A stretch of DNA of 38,431 nt, from assembly GCF_021043365.1 (NCBI RefSeq), contig NZ_JAJNDU010000008.1, forward strand, positions 1-38,431, read 5' to 3'. Position 1 is the first letter of the stretch, and each line of letters begins with the position of its first letter. Shown one piece after another: positions 17,720 to 27,310 of this stretch. The position numbers and the translations under genes are program-made. The notes beneath the pieces are model-generated. The model worked only from the letters and a program-made list of their open reading frames with translations, was not told where the DNA came from and ran no database searches. This stretch comes from Sphingomonas sp. IC-11. Lineage in GTDB: Bacteria > Pseudomonadota > Alphaproteobacteria > Sphingomonadales > Sphingomonadaceae.

Positions 17720-18572
17720 CCACGCTTTCCCAGCCGGCGTCATCGCTGCGCACGAGCGATCGTCGTTCCAGATCAATGAGGTGCGCCAGCACCGATCGCT
17801 CGGCAGCCGGATAAAGACGCGGGTCAACGCCGACGTACATCTTCTCGACCATGGCGGGGATCTGAGCGGTGCCCGCCCGCAGCAGGCGCAGGATCTGCCC
17901 CTCGCGCTGCTTGCGGTGACCGAGCAACCCGCGCACCAGCCGCTGCGGCCGTTCGATCGCCTCACCGTGGCCGGGATAATAGATCCGGTCGTCGCGGCCC
18001 ATCAGCTTTTCGAGGCTCGCCATATAGGCGGTCATGTCGCCATCCGGCGGCGAGACGACGCTGGTTGCCCAGCCCATCACGTGATCGCCGGAAAACAGGG
18101 CCTTGGTCTCACGCAACGCAAAGGCGAGGTGGTTGGACGTGTGGCCCGGGGTCGCGATCGCCTCCAGCGTCCAGCCATCGCCAGCGACCGTTTCGCCCTC
18201 CGCCAACACGCGATCGGGCGCATAATCATGATCGAACGAAGCGTCCGAACGCGGGCCGTCGTCCTCCAGCGCGAACGGCGCCGCGCCGATGACAGGCGCA
18301 TCAAGCTCGCGCGCAAGCCGCGGCGCGCCCGGGCTGTGATCGCGGTGATGGTGGGTGATGACGATCGCGCGCACCGGCCGGCCAGCAACCACCGCGAGCA
18401 AGGCGGCATGATGCGCATCATCCGCCGGGCCGGGATCGATGATCGCTAGATCGCTCGTCCCCACGATATGCGTCTGCGTACCCGTGTAGGTGTAAGCCGA
18501 GGCGTTCGGCGCGAGCACGCGCGTGACGAGCGGCTCAAGCACGATCGGAATACCGGTTGGCGGTGCCTCCAT
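17709..18572 (-). CDS. MBL-fold metallohydrolase, LACTB2-like
   Basis: 287 residues. The metal site ITHHHRDHSPGA (72-83, HxHxDH type), the following ATPGHTSNHLAF and LFSGDHVMG, and YYPGHGEAI are the ordered metallo-beta-lactamase-fold motifs. A C-terminal helical, winged-helix-like part (KQREGQILRLLRAG, AERSVLAHLIDLERRSLV) is typical of LACTB2/glyoxalase-II-like members. The substrate is unknown; the human LACTB2 relative is an RNase. It sits 60 bp after the M56/BlaI pair, but the family is not that of antibiotic-hydrolysing beta-lactamases. ATG 18572 has no clear Shine-Dalgarno; a TTG at 18608 is an alternative. Confidence 0.88.
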   Translation of the reverse strand: MEAPPTGIPIVLEPLVTRVLAPNASAYTYTGTQTHIVGTSDLAIIDPGPADDAHHAALLAVVAGRPVRAIVITHHHRDHSPGAPRLARELDAPVIGAAPFALEDDGPRSDASFDHDYAPDRVLAEGETVAGDGWTLEAIATPGHTSNHLAFALRETKALFSGDHVMGWATSVVSPPDGDMTAYMASLEKLMGRDDRIYYPGHGEAIERPQRLVRGLLGHRKQREGQILRLLRAGTAQIPAMVEKMYVGVDPRLYPAAERSVLAHLIDLERRSLVRSDDAGWESVDAA

Positions 18573-18632
18573 GTGACGGCAGATGGCCGGTTCGCCCGTC
18601 GATGGCAAGGGCGTGGCGGCCAGCGCCCCCGA

Positions 18633-20249
18633 TCAATGGTGCCCTTCGTCCTCGATGTGCGGGGCTTCCTCCTCCAGCGCCCTGAGCGCGTGATCACGTT
18701 CGGCGCCGGTCAGATGACCATTCGCGCGGATCGCCACTCGGGCGGCGCGGATACCCTCGCGCGCACTGACCATCGCCACCCGCCGGGCGATGTCGGCTTC
18801 GCGCATCGCGGCCTCGGCGCGGCGTTGCGCGTCGGCCTGCGCCCGGGCAGTGCGCCGTTCGATCCGGTCGGTGCAGATGGTCAGGCGCGGCTGGCCCTGA
18901 TCGGTGTCATGCACCACGGTCGGCTCAATGGCGTCGCCTGCACAGGCCGCGGAACGGACCGTGGGCACCGTGACTGACACATGGCCGTCGTGTGCCCAGC
19001 GAGGCGGCGTGGGCGGAGTCGGGGGAGTCGGTGGGGTGGGCGGCGTTGGCGTCGCCGCCGGCGCGGCAGGGGCCGCCGGCGCAGTGGCAGGTACGTCGGG
19101 CTGCGCCGGTCGGGCGGGCTCGGGGGGCAGCGGCGGCTCCGGCACGGGATTGGCAGCGATCCAGCTGCGCGCGGCCTCACCCTGCAACACGGTACGCTTC
19201 CCATCGCGCTCCACCACGACGCGCACGTCGTGGGCGGCTGGTGCCATGGCGGGTGCAACGACGGGGAGCGCCGCCTTTGCTGCGGTCTCGACGCCGGCAC
19301 GCACTCGCTCTGCCGCCTGTGTGCCCGATGCGGTGAGGCCAAGTGCGCCAGCGCCGGTGGCGAACACCGCCGCCAAGCCAACCAGCGTACGGGAACGCGA
19401 CAACCGGTTCATGCCCAGCATGCGCAGGCGCCCTTTCAGGTCATCGACGGTGTGCAGGTGGCAGGCCGCAGCAATCGCGCCGCCATGCGCCGCCTTCACG
19501 ATCGCGCAGGCATAGGCATGGCGCGCGCTGACACCCAGCTGTGCCAGGACGCGCGCATCGTTCGCCATTTCCTGATCGGCACGGAAAGCGCGAAAGGCAT
19601 ACCAGGCAAGCGGATTGAACCAGTGCAGCGCCAGCACGGCGAGCGCGAACCAATTGGCGACCAGATCGCCGCGTGCATGGTGACCAAGCTCATGCGCGAG
19701 CGCCAGCCGCTGCTCATCGGCATCGTAGCGGGCGGCAAAGTCGCGCGGGAAGGCAACGAAGCGGCGCAGCACACCAAAGGCGAGCGGGCCGGTCGCCGCC
19801 GCGCTTTCGATGATGGTGACGCCGTCGACCCGGTCAACCACGCCCGCGCCCAACAACAAACGCCGACGAAAGCGGTAATAGGCAAGCATGTGCCAGCCGA
19901 TGAACGCCGCCGCACCCAGAGCCCATAGCGCGGCAAGGGAAGAACCGAGCGACAGGAACGAGGGTGCGGCAGCGTCGCCGGCCGCCGGAACGATCAGCAC
20001 CGTCACCTGCTGGCCGACCTGAGTGATGGGGGCAGTGAGCGCAGCGGAGATCGGTGCCGCCACCTGATCCCGAACGGTTTCGGGGAGCGGCGGCAACACC
20101 AGCCGAAGCAGCGGCAGCGACCACAAGGCATAGGCCACCGGCGCGCCAAAGCTGCGCCGCACCGGCCCGCGCACCAGCAATACCAGCGCGATCAGGAGAG
20201 CGGAGGCGGCGAGCGCCTCGACCATCCACGAGACGCCCGCGCCGCTCAT
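18633..20249 (-). CDS. M56-family (BlaR1/MecR1-like) membrane metallopeptidase
   Basis: 538 residues. Membrane helices at about 10-27, 35-53, 100-125 and 200-215 surround the zinc motif HELGH (186-190), with a probable third ligand Glu227 in ADQEMANDARVL; another helix follows at about 288-306. In BlaR1-type systems this domain responds to a signal and leads to loss of the BlaI repressor. There is no penicillin-binding sensor domain. Instead the C-terminal part has a proline-rich linker (TPP repeated five times at about 400-416), two Cys around a short segment and a charged helical tail. The signal is therefore unlikely to be classic beta-lactam binding. It overlaps blaI by 4 bases (ATGA). 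Confidence 0.9.
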   Translation of the reverse strand: MSGAGVSWMVEALAASALLIALVLLVRGPVRRSFGAPVAYALWSLPLLRLVLPPLPETVRDQVAAPISAALTAPITQVGQQVTVLIVPAAGDAAAPSFLSLGSSLAALWALGAAAFIGWHMLAYYRFRRRLLLGAGVVDRVDGVTIIESAAATGPLAFGVLRRFVAFPRDFAARYDADEQRLALAHELGHHARGDLVANWFALAVLALHWFNPLAWYAFRAFRADQEMANDARVLAQLGVSARHAYACAIVKAAHGGAIAAACHLHTVDDLKGRLRMLGMNRLSRSRTLVGLAAVFATGAGALGLTASGTQAAERVRAGVETAAKAALPVVAPAMAPAAHDVRVVVERDGKRTVLQGEAARSWIAANPVPEPPLPPEPARPAQPDVPATAPAAPAAPAATPTPPTPPTPPTPPTPPRWAHDGHVSVTVPTVRSAACAGDAIEPTVVHDTDQGQPRLTICTDRIERRTARAQADAQRRAEAAMREADIARRVAMVSAREGIRAARVAIRANGHLTGAERDHALRALEEEAPHIEDEGHH

Positions 20250-20614
20250 TGTTTCAGCGCTTTCAGCAGCGTTTCGATTTCCGCAATGTCTTGCGCGGAA
20301 AGCTCGTCACGCTCGGCGAGATGCGCCACGAGCGGCGTCAGCTTCCCGCCGAACAGGCGATCGATCAGTCGCCGCGATTCACCGGCAACATAATCGCCGC
20401 GTTCCACCGCGGGGCGATAAAGGTAGCGGCGGCCATCCTCCTCATGGGTGATGGCATTTTTGGCGAGCAGCCGGCCGAGCAGCGTCTTGACCGTGTTGGT
20501 GCTCCAGCCGCGTTCGGGATCGACCCGTTCGGCCACATCCTGGGCGGTGAGCGGACTATCGTCCCACAACACCTCCATCACCGCATGTTCGGCATCGCTG
20601 ATCCGTTCGGCCAC
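20246..20614 (-). CDS. BlaI/MecI-family transcriptional repressor
   Basis: 122 residues with a winged helix: AEHAVMEVLWDDSPLTAQDVAERV, then WSTNTVKTLLGRLLAKNAITHEEDGRRYLYRP, the recognition helix and wing typical of BlaI. The C-terminal helices (FGGKLTPLVAHLAERDELSAQDIAEIETLLKAL) would form the dimer. I chose the GTG start at 20614, with CAGGAG about 8 bases before it; a TTG at 20632 is also in frame but leaves no room for a ribosome site. Two dyads upstream are likely its operators, predicting self-repression of blaI-M56. The regulon beyond this is unknown. Confidence 0.92.
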   Translation of the reverse strand: MAERISDAEHAVMEVLWDDSPLTAQDVAERVDPERGWSTNTVKTLLGRLLAKNAITHEEDGRRYLYRPAVERGDYVAGESRRLIDRLFGGKLTPLVAHLAERDELSAQDIAEIETLLKALKQ

Positions 20615-20631
20615 GACTCGACTCTCCTGCA

Positions 20632-20669
20632 ACTACAGATGTGGTCGCACTGTTTACGGTCGTAGTCAA
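20632..20669 (-). promoter_or_regulatory. BlaI operators and promoter of blaI-M56
   Basis: Two imperfect dyads, ACTACAGATGTGGT (20632-20645) and TTTACGGTCGTAGT (20653-20666), share the half-site ACTAC(A/G). Their centres are 21 bp apart, two helical turns. BlaI/MecI operators have TACA/TGTA-type arms, so the fit is good. On the minus strand TTGACT (20664-20669) is a plausible -35 box overlapping the second dyad; the -10 is unclear. Confidence 0.6.
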
Positions 20670-20695
20670 TAAGGGCAGATCCGATCCGGTGCGGC

Positions 20696-23005
20696 TCAGA
20701 CCGGATGCCCCTCCGTATCGCGCAGCACCTCGCGCCGGCCGACGTGATCGGGGCGGCTGACGATGCCGTCCTTCTCCATCCGCTCGATCAGGCGCGCGGC
20801 CGAATTGTAGCCGATGCGCAGCTGACGCTGCAGCCAGGAGGTCGAGGCCTTCTGGCTTTCGCACACCAGCTGGATCGCGGCGCGATATTGCTGGTCCTCG
20901 GCCGAATCCTCGCCGGTCGGTGCGCCCTCGATCTCGAAGCTCTGCTCCGGCTCCTCGGTGACGGAGGAGATGTAATCAGGCGTGCCCTGCGAGCGCCAGT
21001 GATCGGTGACGGTCTGCACTTCCTCGTCGCTGACGAACGGGCCGTGGACGCGCACGATGCCCTTGCCGCCGGGCATGTAGAGCATGTCGCCCTTGCCTAA
21101 GAGCTGCTCGGCGCCCTGTTCACCCAGGATGGTGCGCGAATCGATCTTGGAGGTGACGTGGAAGCTGATGCGCGTCGGCAGGTTCGCCTTGATGACGCCG
21201 GTGATGACGTCGACCGAGGGGCGCTGAGTCGCCATGATGAGGTGGATGCCGGCGGCGCGCGCCTTTTGCGCCAGGCGCTGGATCAGGAATTCGACCTCCT
21301 TGCCCGCCGTCATCATCAGGTCGGCAAGCTCGTCGACGATCACGACGATCTGCGGCAGCACCTGATAGTCGAGCTGTTCCTCCTCATAGACCGGGCGGCC
21401 ATTCTCGTCCCAGCCGGACTGGACCTTGCGCCCCAATGGCGCGCCCTTGGCCTTTGCCGCGCGGACCTTTTCGTTGAAGCCGCCGAGGCTGCGCACGCCG
21501 AGCGAAGACATCTGGCGATAGCGATCCTCCATCTGCTCCACCGCCCATTTCAGCGCGCGGACCGCCTTCGCCGGATCGGTGACGACGGGTGAGAGAAGAT
21601 GCGGAATGTCGTCATACATCGACAGTTCGAGCATCTTGGGATCGATCATGATCATGCGGCACTGATCGGGGGTGAGCCGATAGAGCAGCGACAGGATCAT
21701 CGCGTTAAGGCCGACCGACTTGCCCGAGCCGGTGGTGCCGGCAACCAGCAGGTGCGGCATCGGCGCGAGATCGGCGATGACGGGATCGCCGGCGATGTTC
21801 TTGCCCAGGATGACGGGAAGCTGCGCGTTCTGATCCTCGAACGCCTGACTTCCGATCAGCTCGTGGAGCGACACCGTCTCCCGCTTCGGATTGGGCAATT
21901 CGATGCCGATCACGGTGCGGCCCGGGATGGTGGCGACACGGGCGGAAATCGCGCTCATGTTGCGCGCGATGTCGTCGGCCAGGCTGATGACGCGGGTGGC
22001 CTTGATGCCCGGCGCGGGCTCCAGTTCGTACATCGTCACGACCGGGCCAGGGCGCACTTCGACGATCGCGCCCTTCACGTTGAAATCGTCGAGCACGGTT
22101 TCGAGCAGGCGCGCGTTGCGCTCCAGCGCGGTCTTGTCGATCTGCGCATTCTGCGACGGCGGCGCCGGCGTCAGCATGTCGAGTGTCGGCAGTTCGTAAT
22201 CGTCGCGCAGTGCGAGCTTCGTCTGGCGTGGCTCCTTGGCCCCGCTTCCCGTCGCCGGCGGCGCCGTACGATCGTTGATGACCGGCGCGGGGCGATTGTC
22301 TGGCTCGGCAACGGCACGCGGCGGCACTGGCTTGCGCCGCAGGTCGACAGCGCCATCCTCGTCCGCGCCGTCCCATTGATCGTCGGCGCCAGCGGCAACG
22401 ATGCGCGGCTTGCGGCGCGGGATCCACCCGCGCGGCAGATCCACCTCCAGGCTGCGCCCCCACACAATCGCGCCGGCAAGCCCGGTGATCACGCCGAGCG
22501 CCACGATGCTCCACCACGTGACCAGCGGATTGTTCGCGAAGGCCAGCGCCCAGCGCGCCGCCGCGACACCGCCGAGCCCGATCCCACCGCCCCAGCCGAA
22601 CGGCAGCGCGAGAACCGCGTCGTCGGACACGCAGGCGAGTGCCACCGCCATCAGCGAAACGCCGATCACGGCCTGACGCAGCATCCGCTTCCACGCGCCA
22701 GCCGGCTGATCCCGCCACAGCCGCAGGCCGATCACCGGACCGATCGGCAGCAACAGCGCCACGGCCGGCCCGAAAATGGTCAGCGCGAAATCCGCGAACC
22801 AAGCACCGGGCACGCCAAGCAAATTGCCCGTCACCCCCGCGGATGCCGTATTCAGCGAGCCATCACCGGGTCGATAGCTGGCGAGCGCCAGGGCCATCAG
22901 GACGGTGGCGATGAACAGCACGATGGCGGTCGCAAGCGCGCCACTGCGGACCGCCCCCGCCTTTACCGTCTCGCGCCACAAGGACGTTTGCGCCCTGCTC
23001 GCCAT
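20696..23005 (-). CDS. ftsK: DNA translocase FtsK
   Basis: 769 residues. Hydrophobic segments at about 22-43, 70-95, 112-135 and 163-183 anchor it at the division septum; a Pro/Arg-rich linker (190-265) is short compared with E. coli. The motor has Walker A GTTGSGKS (423-430), Walker B VVIVDE (554-559) and the ATQRPSVDVITG region; the C-terminal gamma domain (about 695-760, STSWLQRQLRIGYNSAARLIERMEKDGIV) is the KOPS-reading winged helix. Together they pump DNA to the dif site and activate XerCD. ATG 23005 has only a weak Shine-Dalgarno; one GANTC site lies 57 bp upstream. It is divergent from rnhB. Confidence 0.96.
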   Translation of the reverse strand: MASRAQTSLWRETVKAGAVRSGALATAIVLFIATVLMALALASYRPGDGSLNTASAGVTGNLLGVPGAWFADFALTIFGPAVALLLPIGPVIGLRLWRDQPAGAWKRMLRQAVIGVSLMAVALACVSDDAVLALPFGWGGGIGLGGVAAARWALAFANNPLVTWWSIVALGVITGLAGAIVWGRSLEVDLPRGWIPRRKPRIVAAGADDQWDGADEDGAVDLRRKPVPPRAVAEPDNRPAPVINDRTAPPATGSGAKEPRQTKLALRDDYELPTLDMLTPAPPSQNAQIDKTALERNARLLETVLDDFNVKGAIVEVRPGPVVTMYELEPAPGIKATRVISLADDIARNMSAISARVATIPGRTVIGIELPNPKRETVSLHELIGSQAFEDQNAQLPVILGKNIAGDPVIADLAPMPHLLVAGTTGSGKSVGLNAMILSLLYRLTPDQCRMIMIDPKMLELSMYDDIPHLLSPVVTDPAKAVRALKWAVEQMEDRYRQMSSLGVRSLGGFNEKVRAAKAKGAPLGRKVQSGWDENGRPVYEEEQLDYQVLPQIVVIVDELADLMMTAGKEVEFLIQRLAQKARAAGIHLIMATQRPSVDVITGVIKANLPTRISFHVTSKIDSRTILGEQGAEQLLGKGDMLYMPGGKGIVRVHGPFVSDEEVQTVTDHWRSQGTPDYISSVTEEPEQSFEIEGAPTGEDSAEDQQYRAAIQLVCESQKASTSWLQRQLRIGYNSAARLIERMEKDGIVSRPDHVGRREVLRDTEGHPV

Positions 23006-23233
23006 GCCTACAACGCCCCCGAAAATGTCGTGAAATCAGCGCCGCGATAATCTGCCCCGGCGAGTCCGGCGTCAAGCGGCGCGCCCGAACCGCTCACGGT
23101 TCGCCCCGCAACTGTGACGGCAAGGGCACGCCCTGCCGACGAGGCGCCCCCGCACCGCGACGGCCGACATTTTTCCCAAGCGGCACAACTTGCTAAAGGA
23201 ATTGCCCACCACCTGAAGGCGCTGCCCCCTCCC

Positions 23234-23840
23234 ATGCCCGGACTGAAGCACGAACGACTGTATCTCGCGCCTGTCGTTGGCGTGGACGAGGCGGGGCGCG
23301 GGCCGCTCGCCGGTCCCGTCGTCGCCGCCGCCGTGATCCTGCCCGAACGAGGCACACCGCGGGGTATCGACGATTCGAAGAAGCTGCCCGCCGCGGAACG
23401 TGCACGGCTTTGCGCGCGAATCACCGATTGCGCCGTGGTCGGTGTCGGCATCGTGGAAGCGGACGAGATCGACACGCTCAACATCTATTGGGCGACCATG
23501 AAGGCGATGACGCTGGCGGTTGATCGGGTTGCTGCCGTGCTTGGCTGCGCGCCGGGGCATGTGCTGGTAGACGGAAACCGGCTGCCGCGCTGGAGCTATG
23601 CGGCAACCCCGATCGTCGGCGGCGATGCACAGAGCCGGTCGATCGCCGCGGCATCCATCGTCGCCAAGCACACCCGCGACACCATCATGCTCGCGCATCA
23701 CGAATCATATCCGCACTACGGCTGGGATTCGAACAAGGGCTATGGTTGCCCTGCGCACCGGCGCGCGCTGGCCGAACATGGCCCCTCCCCGCTCCACCGC
23801 CGCAGCTTCGCGCCGGTCGCACAGACGGTTCTTCCGTTCT

Positions 23841-23842
<2 letters not shown>
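23234..23842 (+). CDS. rnhB: Ribonuclease HII
   Basis: 202 residues from ATG 23234. The catalytic signature VVGVDEAGRGPLAGPVVAAAV is near the start, with GIDDSKKL, VLVDGN and AASIVAKHTRD further on. The enzyme cuts the RNA strand of RNA-DNA hybrids and removes single ribonucleotides from DNA. The frame is open upstream to 23114, but that part is unlike the family. No Shine-Dalgarno is visible before the ATG. Placement just before ccrM matches what I recall from other alphaproteobacteria. A GANTC site overlaps the stop codon. Confidence 0.95.
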
Positions 23843-25159
<1,317 letters not shown>

Positions 25160-25163
25160 TCGC

Positions 25164-25192
25164 CGCCCGGCTGTTCCAGGAACAGCCGGGCG
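25164..25192 (+). terminator. Strong hairpin after ccrM
   Basis: A near-perfect palindrome: CGCCCGGCTGTTCC, a central A, then its complement. It begins 5 bases after the ccrM stop. No T-run follows. A further GC hairpin (CCGCCGC/GCGGCGG, about 25227-25251) lies between it and folP. Confidence 0.65.
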
Positions 25193-25288
25193 CCCGTCCT
25201 GGTGCTCGGGGCGCCGGGCCGGAACCGCCGCTTGCTCCACCGCGGCGGCTGCTTCACAGCCTCATGGTCCTATACCTGAGAGCCCGCC

Positions 25289-26335
25289 ATGCATCTTCGC
25301 CCGATCCACTTCGTCGATGCGCCATTCGCTTACGCCGATGGCGCGGTCAGCCGACTGGCCGGCGGCATGCAATGGTTCGCCGCTTATGAAGTGAGCGAGG
25401 GCGGCGCCAAGCGCATCGTCCCGCTTACCGAACTCGCCAACCTTGGCCCGCGTGCGGCGCAGCTTCACCAACGCATCACCGCACCACGCCCGCCCCTGGT
25501 GCTGGGCGCACGGACGCTCCGGTTCGATCAACCGGTCGTCGCCGGCATTCTCAACATGACGCCCGACAGCTTCTCGGACGGCGGCGTTCACCGCGAGGAT
25601 CCCGCGGCAGCGACATCGGCCGGCATGGCGATGGCGGGCGCGGGCGCCGGAATGATCGATGTCGGCGGCGAATCCACCCGTCCAGGTGCGGCGCCCGTGT
25701 GGGAACAGGATGAAGCCGACCGAGTCGTGCGGGTGATCGAGCGGCTCGCCGCCGCAGGCGCCCTGGTGTCCATCGACACCCGCAAGGCCCTGGTGATGGA
25801 GCGGGCGCTCGCCGCGGGCGCGGCCATCGTCAACGATGTGTCGGCGCTGTTGTGGGATAAGCGCGCGCTTGACGTCGTGGTTGGGGCCAGCTGCCCGGTG
25901 ATCATCATGCACTCGCCCGATCCCGAGAAGGGCGGGCATGGCAGCGGCGGCTATCGCGATGTGGTGACCGATGTCTTTGACTGGCTGGAAGCGCGGATCG
26001 ACGCCCTGACCGCGGCAGGGCTGGATAGCGGCAAGATCATCGTCGATCCCGGCATTGGCTTCGGCAAGTCGCTGCAGGACAATCTCGCATTGCTCAACGA
26101 CCTCGCCATCTTTCACGGGCTTGGATGCCCGATCATGCTGGGCGCCAGCCGCAAGCGCCTGATCGGTGCGCTCTCCAACGAAGCGCCAGTAGGGGAGCGC
26201 CTGGGCGGATCCGTGGCGCTCGCGCTCAAGGGCGCCGCGGCCGGCGTGCAGTTGCTCCGGGTGCATGATGTGGCCGAGACGGTTCAGGCACTGCGGGTAT
26301 GGCGTGGGATGCGTGATCGCGCACTCGTCGGCTGA
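25289..26335 (+). CDS. folP: Dihydropteroate synthase
   Basis: 348 residues. Condenses p-aminobenzoate with dihydropterin pyrophosphate in folate synthesis; the target of sulfonamides. Landmarks: GILNMTPDSFSDGG (86-99), DVGGESTRPGA (124-134), SIDTRK (161-166), VNDVSA (181-186), DPGIGFGK (253-260), LGASRKR (284-290) and RVHDV (324-328). About 75 residues precede the barrel, an extension I associate with alphaproteobacterial versions. The loop after the sixth strand reads IMHSPDPEKGGHGSGG instead of the usual MHMxGxPxxMQ. ATG 25289 lies 129 bp after ccrM; no folK or folB is adjacent. Confidence 0.95.
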   Translation: MHLRPIHFVDAPFAYADGAVSRLAGGMQWFAAYEVSEGGAKRIVPLTELANLGPRAAQLHQRITAPRPPLVLGARTLRFDQPVVAGILNMTPDSFSDGGVHREDPAAATSAGMAMAGAGAGMIDVGGESTRPGAAPVWEQDEADRVVRVIERLAAAGALVSIDTRKALVMERALAAGAAIVNDVSALLWDKRALDVVVGASCPVIIMHSPDPEKGGHGSGGYRDVVTDVFDWLEARIDALTAAGLDSGKIIVDPGIGFGKSLQDNLALLNDLAIFHGLGCPIMLGASRKRLIGALSNEAPVGERLGGSVALALKGAAAGVQLLRVHDVAETVQALRVWRGMRDRALVG

Positions 26336-26446
26336 TACGCTCGCCCCCTGCCGTGCCTGCGCCCTTCGCCGGCAAACGAGCTTCGCGATCGCGCCTTCAC
26401 CGGGCTAAGGACGCCTGATGACCCTTCCCCAATGTCAATCCCGCTG

Positions 26447-27151
26447 ATGTGTGTTGTTGCGCTCGCCTGGGCGGCCAGCCCGCGCTGGCAACTCGTGGTC
26501 GCCGCGAACCGCGATGAATTCCATGCCCGCCCCTCGGCCCCAATTGCGCGATGGGAAGATGCGCCACATGTGCTCGGCGGGCGCGATCTTGTTTCGGGCG
26601 GGGGCTGGTTGGGCGTGTCTGAGCAGGGTCGCTTTGCCGTGGTCACCAATGTTGCCGGCTTTCCGCGCGGCGACGCATCACCCTCCCGGGGCGCCCTTGT
26701 GGCGGATTACCTGCGCGATGGCGCGCTTCCGGCGGACGCGAGCCTCGGCGGCTTCGGCGGGTTCAGCCTGATGACGATTGGCGACCAAGCGGAATTCCGC
26801 ACCAACCGTCCCATCCTCGTGCATCAGCCGCTCGCATCCGGGCTCCACGGCATCTCCAATGGGCCGCTCGATCCGCCTTGGCCGCGTACACGTACGTTGA
26901 CGCAAGCGCTTGGCGAGTGGCTAGCGCGGGGCCGCGCACCCGAGGAGTTGCTCGAACTTCTCGCTGACGAAGAGCCGACAACCTCGGGAGAGCGGCCAGT
27001 GTTCATCCGCGACAGCGTGTACGGGACGCGGTGCAGCACGGTATTGGCGATCGCCGCTGACGGCGCAGGTTTGATGGTCGAGCGTCGGTTCGGCCCGTCC
27101 GGAACGCCGGAAGGAGAGACTCGGCTGGCGTTCCGCTGGCCAAACGCCTGA
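26447..27151 (+). CDS. NRDE/TANGO2-family protein
   Basis: 234 residues. The family name motif NRDEF is at about 22-26 (VVAANRDEFHARP), preceded by the typical start MCVVALAW with Cys2 directly after the initiator Met. GGRDLVSGGGWLGVSEQGRFAVVTNV and the late YGTRCSTVLAI are also diagnostic. Relatives include human TANGO2; the biochemical role is unsettled, with lipid, heme and Ntn-hydrolase-like roles proposed. I place the start at 26447 rather than 26432 because Cys2 is conserved. It lies 111 bp after folP. Confidence 0.88.
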   Translation: MCVVALAWAASPRWQLVVAANRDEFHARPSAPIARWEDAPHVLGGRDLVSGGGWLGVSEQGRFAVVTNVAGFPRGDASPSRGALVADYLRDGALPADASLGGFGGFSLMTIGDQAEFRTNRPILVHQPLASGLHGISNGPLDPPWPRTRTLTQALGEWLARGRAPEELLELLADEEPTTSGERPVFIRDSVYGTRCSTVLAIAADGAGLMVERRFGPSGTPEGETRLAFRWPNA

Positions 27152-27310
27152 TCGCCACCGCCGCGCAACACGCGCGAACGCCGGCCCTCCTGCCTGAGCC
27201 ACGCCGTGCCCGGCTGGCGGCGAGCCCCTAGGGGTAAACCGACGAGCCCATTGCCGCATGATAAGCGTTGATGGCATGATCCCGTCGCGAAAGACTCGGA
27301 GAAGGGCGCC

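Noticed and set aside
17709..18572. MBL-fold gene beside blaI and an M56 gene as an antibiotic beta-lactamase
   Set aside because: The motif order and the winged-helix-like C-terminus fit LACTB2/glyoxalase-II-like enzymes, and there is no signal peptide as expected of a periplasmic beta-lactamase.
21599..23050. Long open frame antisense to ftsK
   Set aside because: Same reason: third-position GC in ftsK keeps the opposite strand open; low-complexity Arg/His-rich product.
25275..25282. CCTGAGAG before folP as part of a TPP riboswitch
   Set aside because: The other conserved TPP elements are absent and it lies within 15 bases of the start codon.
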